Shown here: one piece after another, positions 8,430 through 16,238 of the stretch
How positions within the stretch are numbered: position 1 is the stretch's first letter
How the letters are laid out: every line of letters starts with the position of its first letter
Source of the DNA: an uncultured Chlorobiota bacterium
GTDB taxonomy: Bacteria; Bacteroidota; Bacteroidia; Bacteroidales; JAADGE01
Length of the DNA: 64,000 nt
Assembly (NCBI GenBank): GCA_947311255.1
Contig: CAMZKL010000003.1
Coordinates: 59,829-123,828 of the forward strand
Direction: 5' to 3'
Notes under the pieces: model-generated
Databases searched by the model: none
Told to the model about the DNA's origin: nothing
Seen by the model: only the letters and a program-made list of their open reading frames with translations
Translations under genes and position numbers: made by a program

Positions 8430-8732
8430 ATGAAAAAAATAAATATTAGTTCAGAAAGATTGGAAAGAGCCTCAACAATGTTAAAAGCAATGGCTCATCC
8501 CATGCGAGTTGCAATTTTAAATTTATTATGTAATGGCAATAAGCTAACAGTTTCTGAAATTCATAAAACTTTAAAGATTGAACAATCTACAACATCACAT
8601 CATCTTGGGATTTTAAAAGATAAGGGTGTTTTGAAATCTGAAAGGAAAGGTAAAAACTCTTATTACTTTTTAAAGAATAAAAATCTTGAACATGTTGTTG
8701 AATGCATTAACAAATGTACTGAATGTGAATAA
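8430..8732 (+). CDS. ArsR/SmtB-family winged-helix repressor
   Basis: From ATG 8430 the protein has 100 residues. The frame stays open to 8355, but that extension overlaps a good promoter and adds an unlikely hydrophobic N-terminus. The winged helix-turn-helix is clear: MLKAMAHPMRVAILNLL, then LTVSEIHKTLKIEQSTTSHH (recognition helix), then LGILKDKGVLKSERKGKNSY (wing). Cysteines 34, 92, 96 and 99 are notable. The C-terminal cluster ECINKCTECE could bind a thiophilic metal or respond to thiol state, but the classical ArsR CxCxxC in helix 3 is absent. The inducer is unknown. It is transcribed away from gcvP, and no obvious target operon lies downstream because tadA is convergent. Confidence 0.9.
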   Translation: MKKINISSERLERASTMLKAMAHPMRVAILNLLCNGNKLTVSEIHKTLKIEQSTTSHHLGILKDKGVLKSERKGKNSYYFLKNKNLEHVVECINKCTECE

Positions 8733-8739
8733 ACTCACT

Positions 8740-9189
8740 TTATGTTTGCCTTATTTTTTGAAAAAAATCAGTTATAATTTTTGAGCATTCATATTCTAAA
8801 ACCCCTCCCACTATTTTTGTTTGAGGATGAATTATTTTATTACTAAAACCTAAGAAACCTCTTTTATTGTCTTTTGTTCCATAAACAATTTTTCCTATTT
8901 GTGCCCAGTATGTTGCACCAGCACACATAACACAAGGTTCAACTGTTACATATAAAGTGCAATTTTTTAAGTATTTTGCTCCTAGCATATTTCCAGCAGA
9001 TGTTATTGCTTGCATTTCAGCATGAGCAGTTGCATCTTTTAATGTTTCACTCATATTGTGAGCCCTTGCAATAATTTTATTTTTAAAAACAATTATAGCT
9101 CCAATGGGAATTTCATCTTTGTCATAAGCTAAATTTGCTTGTGATAGTGCTTGTTTCATAAAATATTCATCTGAAAAAATATCTTGCAT
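8740..9189 (-). CDS. tadA: tRNA-specific adenosine deaminase
   Basis: The 149-residue zinc deaminase has HAE at residues 56-58 (zinc ligand H56 and catalytic E58) and PCVMC with C86 and C89. These are the complete active site of the cytidine/adenosine deaminase fold. The IPIGAIIV strand and the ECSKIITDFF C-terminal helix match TadA, which converts A34 to inosine in tRNA-Arg(ACG). A guanine or cytosine deaminase paralogue is less likely given the close TadA motifs. It ends 7 bases from the convergent ArsR gene. Confidence 0.9.
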   Translation of the reverse strand: MQDIFSDEYFMKQALSQANLAYDKDEIPIGAIIVFKNKIIARAHNMSETLKDATAHAEMQAITSAGNMLGAKYLKNCTLYVTVEPCVMCAGATYWAQIGKIVYGTKDNKRGFLGFSNKIIHPQTKIVGGVLEYECSKIITDFFQKIRQT

Positions 9190-9342
9190 ATTTATTTTTT
9201 AAAAGAGATTATTCACAAAGATATTAAATAAAAAAAAATATAGAACTTATTTTTTGTTTTGCACTTGTTTTTTAAGCCAAACTAATACTTTTAATAGATT
9301 TTAACAAAGTATGAATTTCCCCTTACTTGCTTATTTAAAAAC

Positions 9343-9372
9343 TTGCTCTAAAAATGTAAAGTTATATCTTTG
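9343..9372 (+). promoter_or_regulatory. Promoter of aspS
   Basis: TTG (9343-9345) is followed after 19 bases by TATCTTTG (9365-9372), a very good match to the Bacteroidota consensus. It lies 24 bases before the aspS start codon. Confidence 0.7.
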
Positions 9373-9396
9373 CAGATTGAAATTAAAATATAAAAA

Positions 9397-11154
9397 ATGT
9401 ATAGAACACATAATTGCGGAGAATTAAGACAAAACAATGTAAATAAAGAAGTTACATTAAGTGGATGGATACAAAAAATAAGAAATCTTGGAGCAATGAC
9501 TTTTATTGACCTAAGAGATAGATATGGAGTTACACAATTATTTTTCAATAAAGATACAAATCCGGAGCTTCAAGCAGAAGCAGAAAAATTGGGACGAGAA
9601 TTTGTTGTTCAAATTAAAGGGAAAGTTATTGAAAGAAGCAATAAAAATTCTAAAATGCCAACTGGCGACATTGAAATTTCAGTTTCAAATATTAATATTT
9701 TAAGTAAATCTGAGATTCCTCCATTTACTATTGAAGATGATACTGATGGGGGAGAGGAAATAAGATTAAAATACAGATACCTAGATTTGCGAAGGGCAAA
9801 AGTTCAAAAAGGTATTATTTTAAGAAACAAAATGGCTCAAGAAATTAGAAAATACTTGTTAAATAAGGATTTCTTGGAAATTGAAACACCTTTTTTAATT
9901 AAATCAACACCGGAAGGAGCAAGAGATTTTGTAGTTCCTTCACGCATGAGCGAAGGTAAATTTTATGCTCTTCCACAATCTCCGCAAGTTTTTAAACAAC
10001 TTCTTATGATTGGAGGTTATGATAAATATTTTCAGCTCACTAAATGTTTTAGAGATGAAGATTTTAGATCTGACCGACAACCCGAATTTACTCAAATTGA
10101 TTGTGAGATGTCTTTTGTTGAAAGAGATGACATTTTAAACCTTTTTGAAGGTCTTGCAAAACATATGTTTAAAGAAATAAAAAACATTGAATTTAATGAA
10201 CCATTTGTTAGAATTGCCTATGATGATGCAATGAATACATATGGAAGCGACAGACCGGATTTACGATTTGACATGAGAATTTCGAATTTGACAGAAACAG
10301 TTAAAGGTAATAATTTTAATGTATTTGATGGTGCTAAATTTATTGGCGGAATTTGTGCAGAAGGACTTTCGGGATATTCTCGTAAGCAAACCGACAAACT
10401 TATAAAGTGGGTTCAAAGACCTCAAATAGGAGCAAAAGGTTTAGTTTTTGCAAAATATAATGAAGATGGGACATTTAAATCGTCGGTTGATAAATTTTAT
10501 TCGCAAGAAGACCTTAAAAAATGGGCTGATGCAATGAATGCAAAAGCTGGAGATTTAATGCTACTTATGTCAGGAGAAAAAAACAAAACACTTTTGGCAT
10601 TAGGCGAACTTCGTTTAGAAATGGGTAACAGATTAGAACTGAGAAACGATAATAATTTTGCTCCTCTTTGGATTGTAGATTTTCCCTTGTTTGAAAAAGA
10701 TGAAGAAACTGGGCAAATGCATGCAGTTCATCATCCGTTCACTTCACCAAAAAATGATCAATTTCATTTAATTGACACAAATCCGGAAGATATCAAAGCT
10801 GAAGCATATGACTTGGTTGTTAACGGGAATGAAATAGGAGGAGGTTCAATAAGAATACACGACACAGAACTTCAAGAAAAAATGTTTAAAATTTTAGGCT
10901 TTACAGAAGACGAAGCAAAAGAACAATTTGGATTTTTAATGAATGCCTTTAAATATGGTGCACCTCCTCATGGTGGAGTTGCTTTTGGGTTTGACAGATG
11001 GGTTGCATTATTTAATGGTTCTGAAAGCATAAGAGATGTTATTGCATTTCCAAAAAATAATGCAGGAAGAGATATTATGATTGATGCTCCTTCAAGTATT
11101 GATAATGAACAGTTAAAGGATTTGAATTTAGCTGTTGTTAAAACTAAAAAATAG
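9397..11154 (+). CDS. aspS: Aspartyl-tRNA synthetase
   Basis: This 585-residue class II synthetase has the usual bacterial layout. It has an N-terminal OB-fold anticodon-binding domain (about 1-105, starting [10 protein letters not shown]), a catalytic core, a GAD insertion domain (about 290-410), and the end of the catalytic core. Motif 2 is [18 protein letters not shown] near residue 218. Motif 3 includes [14 protein letters not shown] near residue 530. Whether it is discriminating (Asp only) or also charges tRNA-Asn cannot be judged here; no gatCAB or asnS is in view. It has its own promoter and stands alone. Confidence 0.97.
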   Translation: MYRTHNCGELRQNNVNKEVTLSGWIQKIRNLGAMTFIDLRDRYGVTQLFFNKDTNPELQAEAEKLGREFVVQIKGKVIERSNKNSKMPTGDIEISVSNINILSKSEIPPFTIEDDTDGGEEIRLKYRYLDLRRAKVQKGIILRNKMAQEIRKYLLNKDFLEIETPFLIKSTPEGARDFVVPSRMSEGKFYALPQSPQVFKQLLMIGGYDKYFQLTKCFRDEDFRSDRQPEFTQIDCEMSFVERDDILNLFEGLAKHMFKEIKNIEFNEPFVRIAYDDAMNTYGSDRPDLRFDMRISNLTETVKGNNFNVFDGAKFIGGICAEGLSGYSRKQTDKLIKWVQRPQIGAKGLVFAKYNEDGTFKSSVDKFYSQEDLKKWADAMNAKAGDLMLLMSGEKNKTLLALGELRLEMGNRLELRNDNNFAPLWIVDFPLFEKDEETGQMHAVHHPFTSPKNDQFHLIDTNPEDIKAEAYDLVVNGNEIGGGSIRIHDTELQEKMFKILGFTEDEAKEQFGFLMNAFKYGAPPHGGVAFGFDRWVALFNGSESIRDVIAFPKNNAGRDIMIDAPSSIDNEQLKDLNLAVVKTKK

Positions 11155-11307
11155 GAGTTTTAAAATTAAAAATTATTGTTACCGACAAATGGTTTAAATA
11201 TATTTTATAAAGATATTAAAAATTTTATATAGTATTGAATATCAAAACATTAAAAATTATTAAAGCCCTTATATTTTCATAAAGGTTTAATTTCTTTTAT
11301 AATTTTT

Positions 11308-12693
11308 TTACAAAACCCTACTTTTAATAACCATCAATTTTTCCCTAGTCATTTCATAAATTGTGTACGGAATACCTCCCATGCCAATTCCACTACTATC
11401 TCTTCCGCCAAAAGGCATCCAATCTACACGAAATGCAGTATGGTCATTAACCATTACGGCAGTTGCGTTTAGTTTTTTTACAGTATCCAGAGCAATATCA
11501 ATATTTTTTGTGAAAACTGATGCTTGAAAATGAAGATCTAAACTATTTGCTGTTTCAATAGCTTTTTCTATGTTAGAATATGAATAAATGCAAACAACAG
11601 GACCAAAAATTTCAAATTGTGAAACTTTTGAATTTTCATTAGGATTAAGTAAAACCGTAGGTTCATAACAAGTATTAGAAATTCTTTTGCCTCCGCATAA
11701 TAATTTTGCACCATCTTCTATTGCTTCATTTACCCAGTCCTCTACCCTATCAACTTCAAAGGGAGAAATTAAAGGTCCGACTTCTGTTTTCTCCTCCATT
11801 TGGTTCCCAACAATAAGTTTGTTTGCCATTTCTGCAAATTGTTTTGAAAAGTCATTGCAAATATCTTCATGAACAAAAACACGTTGAACAGAAACACAAA
11901 CTTGCCCTGCATGATAAAATCCGCCTTTTAAAAGTGATGGTAACATTTCTTTAAAATCGGCATCTTTTTCAACTATAACAGGAGCTGAACCGCCGTGCTC
12001 CAATGCACAACGTGTTCCCGCTGAAAGTTTAGAACGTAAATACCAGCCTATTTTTGATGAACCTATAAATGAGAAATAATTTACTCGCTTGTCTGTTACA
12101 AGTTTTTCTGCAACATTACTTTTACAAACTGTAACTTGGCACCAGCCTTCGGGCAAACCTGCTTCTTTTAAAATTTCTGCAAAATTAAGTGCAGAAAGAG
12201 GAGTTGTTGATGCAGGTTTTATAATTACCGGACAGCCTGCTGCAATTGCTGTAACTGTTTGATGTATAGTTAAATTTAAAGGATGGTTAAATGCACTTAC
12301 AGAAACAACTACGCCAATTGGCTCTCGCATTGTAAAAGCGATTCTATTTTCTGATGCTTTTGTAAGTCCCATTGGAATTTGCTCGCCCTTTATTTGTCCA
12401 ATGTGTTCTGCTGCAAGTTTAACTCCATTTATTGCACGCAAAACTTCAATTTTGCTGTCTGTATAGGGCTTACCACCTTCTTGTGCTGCAATTTTTGTTA
12501 GTTCTTCAACACGAGTTTTCATAATTTTAGCAGTTTTCTCTAATATTGCAATTCTTTCGTGTGCAGGTATCCACAATGATTGATTTTGGAATAAGTTATC
12601 AGCAATTGTAAGAGCTTTTTCAATATCTTGCTCATTTGCGAGAGGAATTTCTTTTATTAAACTTTGGTCGAAGGGTGAAGTTACTTTCAGCAT
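11308..12693 (-). CDS. NAD(P)-dependent aldehyde dehydrogenase
   Basis: The 461-residue ALDH-superfamily protein has its key residues in place. N136 is in SAFNHPLN (oxyanion hole), E232 is in ALEHGGSAP (general base), and the nucleophile C266 is in HAGQVCVSVQR. The length and the GQVC-type active site resemble the phosphonoacetaldehyde / lactaldehyde / non-phosphorylating GAPDH branch more than betaine or retinal dehydrogenases. The substrate cannot be fixed from sequence alone. It stands alone between convergent aspS and a co-directional lipoprotein gene 100 bases away. Confidence 0.9.
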   Translation of the reverse strand: MLKVTSPFDQSLIKEIPLANEQDIEKALTIADNLFQNQSLWIPAHERIAILEKTAKIMKTRVEELTKIAAQEGGKPYTDSKIEVLRAINGVKLAAEHIGQIKGEQIPMGLTKASENRIAFTMREPIGVVVSVSAFNHPLNLTIHQTVTAIAAGCPVIIKPASTTPLSALNFAEILKEAGLPEGWCQVTVCKSNVAEKLVTDKRVNYFSFIGSSKIGWYLRSKLSAGTRCALEHGGSAPVIVEKDADFKEMLPSLLKGGFYHAGQVCVSVQRVFVHEDICNDFSKQFAEMANKLIVGNQMEEKTEVGPLISPFEVDRVEDWVNEAIEDGAKLLCGGKRISNTCYEPTVLLNPNENSKVSQFEIFGPVVCIYSYSNIEKAIETANSLDLHFQASVFTKNIDIALDTVKKLNATAVMVNDHTAFRVDWMPFGGRDSSGIGMGGIPYTIYEMTREKLMVIKSRVL

Positions 12694-12793
12694 AATATTT
12701 ATTTAAAAATTGATTAAAGAATGGTTTCGATAGTCATTGAATGACTTGTGGGTTTTAGCTTAGTAAAAACATTCGCAATCAATAATTTTTTAT

Positions 12794-13735
12794 TTATAAT
12801 TTTAGCATCCAAAGACTAGTTCCTTTACTTCTGTCGGGGTCTTTTTCAGAACTTTCAAAAATTAATGTTTTTCCATCTGGGGATATTGACGGAGCTCCAT
12901 CATATCCTTCATAGTTTGTTAAGCGTGTGAGGTTTTCGCCAGAAATTGATGATTTGAAGATGTTTGCTAATTCAACTTCATTATTTTCTGCACTAAAAAT
13001 TATATATTGTCCGTCGGCAGAAAAAACAGCATCTGTTTTGCTTCCTTCAAAATTTGTAATTTTTGTTTTATTTGTACCATCAATATTCATAATCCAAATA
13101 TCCCATTGCCCGTTTTGTTCTTTTTGATATAGAATTTTATTTCCCGAAGGCGACCAGTTTGGTTGTTTGTTATCTTCTCCAAGTGAGGTTAAATTAATAT
13201 ATCCGGAAGTTCCGTCAAGTTTGTATTTTGTAATAACTCCACCTTCTTCCTCATCTAACTTATGACTTTCAAAAACAATCCATTTGCCATCTGGAGAAAA
13301 AGTGGGTTCATAGGCAACACTGTCTGTTCGGTTTGTAATTTGGATTTCATCTCCTGTTGTTGCGTTTTCTGAAATATAAAAAATTTCGTCATGTGGTTCT
13401 CTGTCGGAAGAAAAACTTATTGAATTTAATGCACCGTTCCAACAGTTGCCTGGAAGATTAACATTGCTACTTCCATCTGCAACAAGCTCTTTAAGTTGCT
13501 TTGTTTCAGTATTGTATGTGTACAAGTTAGATGGAGGTTTATTGTATCCTTTTATGAAATTTGTAAAAACTATTGTTTTTCCGTCAGGCGAAAAAGCCAG
13601 ATTTTGGATGCTACCCTCTAAATTTATTTCTAATTTTACGGCATTATCTTGTCTGTTAATTTCTATATCGTTTTTGCAGGAAAACAGACCGACAGTTATT
13701 ATAGGGATTAAAAATTTTAATAAAGTTTTCATCAT
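12794..13735 (-). CDS. TolB/PD40-like beta-propeller lipoprotein
   Basis: The 313-residue protein starts with a lipoprotein signal peptide whose lipobox is LFSC, making C20 the lipidated residue. The rest is a chain of WD40-like (PD40) repeats such as LAFSPDGKTIVFTNF, PTFSPDGKWIVFES, NWSPSGNKILYQ, AVFSADGQYIIFSA and SISPDGKTLIFESS. These are the blades seen in TolB and in many Bacteroidota periplasmic proteins. It is probably tethered in the periplasm or at the cell surface as a protein-binding module. It is not the Tol-Pal TolB, since it lacks that protein's N-domain and neighbours. The downstream end of the STAS-like gene is 8 bases away, so the two may be co-transcribed. Confidence 0.85.
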   Translation of the reverse strand: MMKTLLKFLIPIITVGLFSCKNDIEINRQDNAVKLEINLEGSIQNLAFSPDGKTIVFTNFIKGYNKPPSNLYTYNTETKQLKELVADGSSNVNLPGNCWNGALNSISFSSDREPHDEIFYISENATTGDEIQITNRTDSVAYEPTFSPDGKWIVFESHKLDEEEGGVITKYKLDGTSGYINLTSLGEDNKQPNWSPSGNKILYQKEQNGQWDIWIMNIDGTNKTKITNFEGSKTDAVFSADGQYIIFSAENNEVELANIFKSSISGENLTRLTNYEGYDGAPSISPDGKTLIFESSEKDPDRSKGTSLWMLKL

Positions 13736-13743
13736 TTATATAT

Positions 13744-14127
13744 TTAAAAGTTTTTTTTAAGCCAATTTAAAGCCGCTTCTTTTGTACTAAAGACTTTTTG
13801 AGTATAATTATCAAATTTAAAATTATCTTTAAAGATTTCAGAAATAGCAGTTTCTTTTGGTGTTGAATGAATTAAAGCTACAGAAATAAAAGTAAAATGT
13901 TTCAGGTATTTTTTCATACCTTCTTCCAATTTTAATTGATTTTCTTTTTTGAAATAGCTTATATCAAAAGTTGCATTTCTTGCATCAGTTAGTATTTTTA
14001 AATTACGAGGTAATTTTTTATCTTTCATAATAGCATTTCCATACTCCATGAATTCTTTAATGGTTATTTCTCCCAAATAAGTAACTTCTAAAATATTATC
14101 TCTCAGATTAAAATCCCTGCTAATCAT
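13744..14127 (-). CDS. STAS/SpoIIAA-like small protein
   Basis: This 127-residue cytosolic protein opens with MISRDFNLRDNILEVTYLG. It has alternating strands and helices, ILTDARNATFDISYFKK near the middle, and a C-terminal VFSTKEAALNWLKKNF. That ending is typical of the SpoIIAA-like / STAS-related fold found as stand-alone proteins in Bacteroidota, whose roles are mostly unknown. No conserved phosphorylatable serine can be assigned with confidence. It lies directly upstream of the propeller lipoprotein and downstream of a decayed outer-membrane gene. The fold call is tentative. Confidence 0.6.
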   Translation of the reverse strand: MISRDFNLRDNILEVTYLGEITIKEFMEYGNAIMKDKKLPRNLKILTDARNATFDISYFKKENQLKLEEGMKKYLKHFTFISVALIHSTPKETAISEIFKDNFKFDNYTQKVFSTKEAALNWLKKNF

Positions 14128-14136
14128 ACCTTTATA

Positions 14137-14453
14137 TTAAAATAAGTATCCCAAACCAATTCCAATTCTAAAATCAAATTTACAACTTTTTTTTGAAATT
14201 CATTGCTAAAATCTGTTTCAATATTTTTAAAAATGTTATATCCTGCTCCTGTAAACAACTCTGCTGTAATATTATTTTTAAATACATGTAAAAAGCGAAA
14301 ATTTATTCCACTTGCAATTGTTTTTATATTTGCAAAATACCTTAAATCATTTTTAATATCTGTTTCTGCAAATTTCTTATAAGTTGCTCCGAAAATTACG
14401 CCGCCTTTTATATTAAAAGATTTTAAATAACACCTAAATTCAGGGAATGCTTT
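14137..14453 (-). pseudogene. Decayed remnant of an outer-membrane beta-barrel protein
   Basis: On the minus strand an open frame without a start codon runs from 14453 (a stop lies just before it). It gives alternating beta-strand sequence such as NIKGGVIFGATYKKF and NITAELFTGAGYNIF. After a run of eight A bases (plus strand T8 near 14187-14194) the frame loses sense. Restoring one A switches it to FDFRIGIGLGYLF and a stop at 14137-14139. The ending GxGxGYLF is a typical last barrel strand with a terminal aromatic. The piece is therefore the 3' end of a small barrel protein with a lost 5' end and at least one frameshift. A sequencing error in the homopolymer could explain the frameshift but not the missing start. 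Confidence 0.6.
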
Positions 14454-14616
14454 TTACAAATGTGTTTTTTCTTTCAAAAGAACATTTAAGGTTGTATGAT
14501 TTAAAGAATAATCTACCTATAAATCAAAAGTATGTTAAAAGCAAAAAATATCTATAAACAACATAATACTTTCATTGTTTTTATAACTTTGAAGGTTTTT
14601 TATTCAAAATATTATT

Positions 14617-16161
14617 ATGCAAAAAATTATAACACTCTCATTGTCGCCAAAAAGAGCATCAGATGAAAAATACTATAAACCAGATGCAGCAAATTTTCTT
14701 AAAATTAATGTGGAAGATATTACCGGTATCCAAATTTTAAAAAAATCAATTGATGCGAGAAAGAAGTTTGTAAAAGTAAATTTACAATTACAGGTTTGGT
14801 GGGGAGAAGTTTATACAAAACAAAAAACATTTAATTTGGAATTAAAAGATGTTTGCAAAAAACCTGAGGTTATAATAGTAGGTTCTGGACCGGCAGGATT
14901 GTTTGCGGCAATAAAACTAATTGAAAAAGGATTTAAACCTATTATTTTTGAAAGAGGAAAAGATGTAAAAGAAAGGAAAAAAGATATTCAATTGATAAAC
15001 ACCAATAAGGGTGTAAATCCAAATTCAAATTATTGTTTCGGAGAAGGTGGGGCAGGTACTTTTTCTGACGGAAAATTATACACTCGTTCCAAAAAAAAAG
15101 GAGATGTAAGAAGGGTTTTAGATATTTTGGAGTTTCATGGAGCCGAAAACAATATTCTTTCAGATACTCATCCGCATATAGGAACGAATAAATTGCCGGG
15201 AATAATTGTGAAAATTAGAGAAACCATTCAAACCGCAGGTGGTAAAATTTATTTTGAAACTCCTGTTATTGATTTTATAATTAAAGACAATTCAATTAAA
15301 GGTATAGTTACTAAAAACGGAGATAAGTTTTTTGGGAAAGCTGTCATTTTGGCAACAGGACATTCTGCTAGAGATATATTTGAACTTTTGAATAAAAAAG
15401 GCATTCTTTTGCAGGAACAGTCTTTTTCTATGGGTGTGAGAGTTGAACATCCACAAGAAATAATTGACAGTATTCAATATAGTTGTAAGGTTAGAGGAGA
15501 TTATTTGCCAGCAGCAGCTTACAATTTAGTTTCGCAAGTAGAGAACAGGGGGGTTTATTCTTTTTGTATGTGTCCGGGAGGTTTTATAGTTCCAGCTGCA
15601 ACTGCTCCGGGTGAAATTGTTGTTAACGGGATGTCTCCTTCAAAAAGAAATTCAAATTTTGCAAACTCTGGGATGGTAGTTCAAATTAAAACCGAAGATT
15701 TTCCGAATAAAGACAAATATGGAGTTCTTGCAGGACTTAAATTTCAACAAGATATTGAAAAAATAGCTTTTCAAAATGGTGGTGGTGGTGTAATTGCTCC
15801 TGCACAAAGATTATCTGATTTCGTAAATGGAAAATTATCAAAATCTTTACCTGACACTTCTTATAATCCGGGAATTATTTCATCTCCTGTGCATTTTTGG
15901 CTACCCGAGCAGATTGGTAATAAGCTGCAAGAAGGGTTTAAAGTTTTTAATAATAAAATGAGAGGTTTTTTAACTAACGAAGCAGTTGTATTGGGTGTTG
16001 AATCAAGAACATCGTCTCCCGTGAGGATACCAAGAGATAAGAAAAGTTTACAACATATTCAAATTAAGAATTTATACCCTTGCGGAGAAGGTGCAGGTTA
16101 TGCAGGAGGTATTATTTCTGCTGCGGTTGATGGTGAGCGTTGTGCCAGTATGGTTTCATAA
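14617..16161 (+). CDS. FAD-dependent oxidoreductase (COG2509-type dehydrogenase)
   Basis: The 514-residue protein has a small N-terminal domain (about 1-80) containing KKSIDARKKFVKVNLQL. A Rossmann FAD-binding fold follows with VIIVGSGPAGLFAAIKLIEKG near residue 85. Further blocks match the family: CFGEGGAGTFSDGKLYTR, GVRVEHPQ, and a C-terminal LYPCGEGAGYAGGIISAAVDG. The family is widespread and usually annotated only as FAD-dependent dehydrogenase, and the substrate is unknown. TAACTTTG at 14584-14591 could be the -7 box of its promoter, but a -33 box is not evident. It is convergent with the sensor operon and separated from it by repeat family A. Confidence 0.88.
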   Translation: MQKIITLSLSPKRASDEKYYKPDAANFLKINVEDITGIQILKKSIDARKKFVKVNLQLQVWWGEVYTKQKTFNLELKDVCKKPEVIIVGSGPAGLFAAIKLIEKGFKPIIFERGKDVKERKKDIQLINTNKGVNPNSNYCFGEGGAGTFSDGKLYTRSKKKGDVRRVLDILEFHGAENNILSDTHPHIGTNKLPGIIVKIRETIQTAGGKIYFETPVIDFIIKDNSIKGIVTKNGDKFFGKAVILATGHSARDIFELLNKKGILLQEQSFSMGVRVEHPQEIIDSIQYSCKVRGDYLPAAAYNLVSQVENRGVYSFCMCPGGFIVPAATAPGEIVVNGMSPSKRNSNFANSGMVVQIKTEDFPNKDKYGVLAGLKFQQDIEKIAFQNGGGGVIAPAQRLSDFVNGKLSKSLPDTSYNPGIISSPVHFWLPEQIGNKLQEGFKVFNNKMRGFLTNEAVVLGVESRTSSPVRIPRDKKSLQHIQIKNLYPCGEGAGYAGGIISAAVDGERCASMVS

Positions 16162-16182
16162 AAATTTAAGGTTTAATATTAT

Positions 16183-16228
16183 GGGGACTTCTAAAAGTTT
16201 TGATGCGAATGAATTTTTAGAAGTCTCC
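16183..16228. repeat. Inverted repeat, family A copy 2
   Basis: Arms GGGGACTTCTAAAA (16183-16196) and TTTTAGAAGTCTCC (16215-16228) pair except for one wobble position, around an 18-base loop. The reverse complement of this copy matches the repeat at 85-137 in both the arms and most of the loop. It lies between the convergent FAD oxidoreductase and sensor genes, the same context as copy 1. Confidence 0.8.
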
Positions 16229-16238
16229 TCATCTTAGT

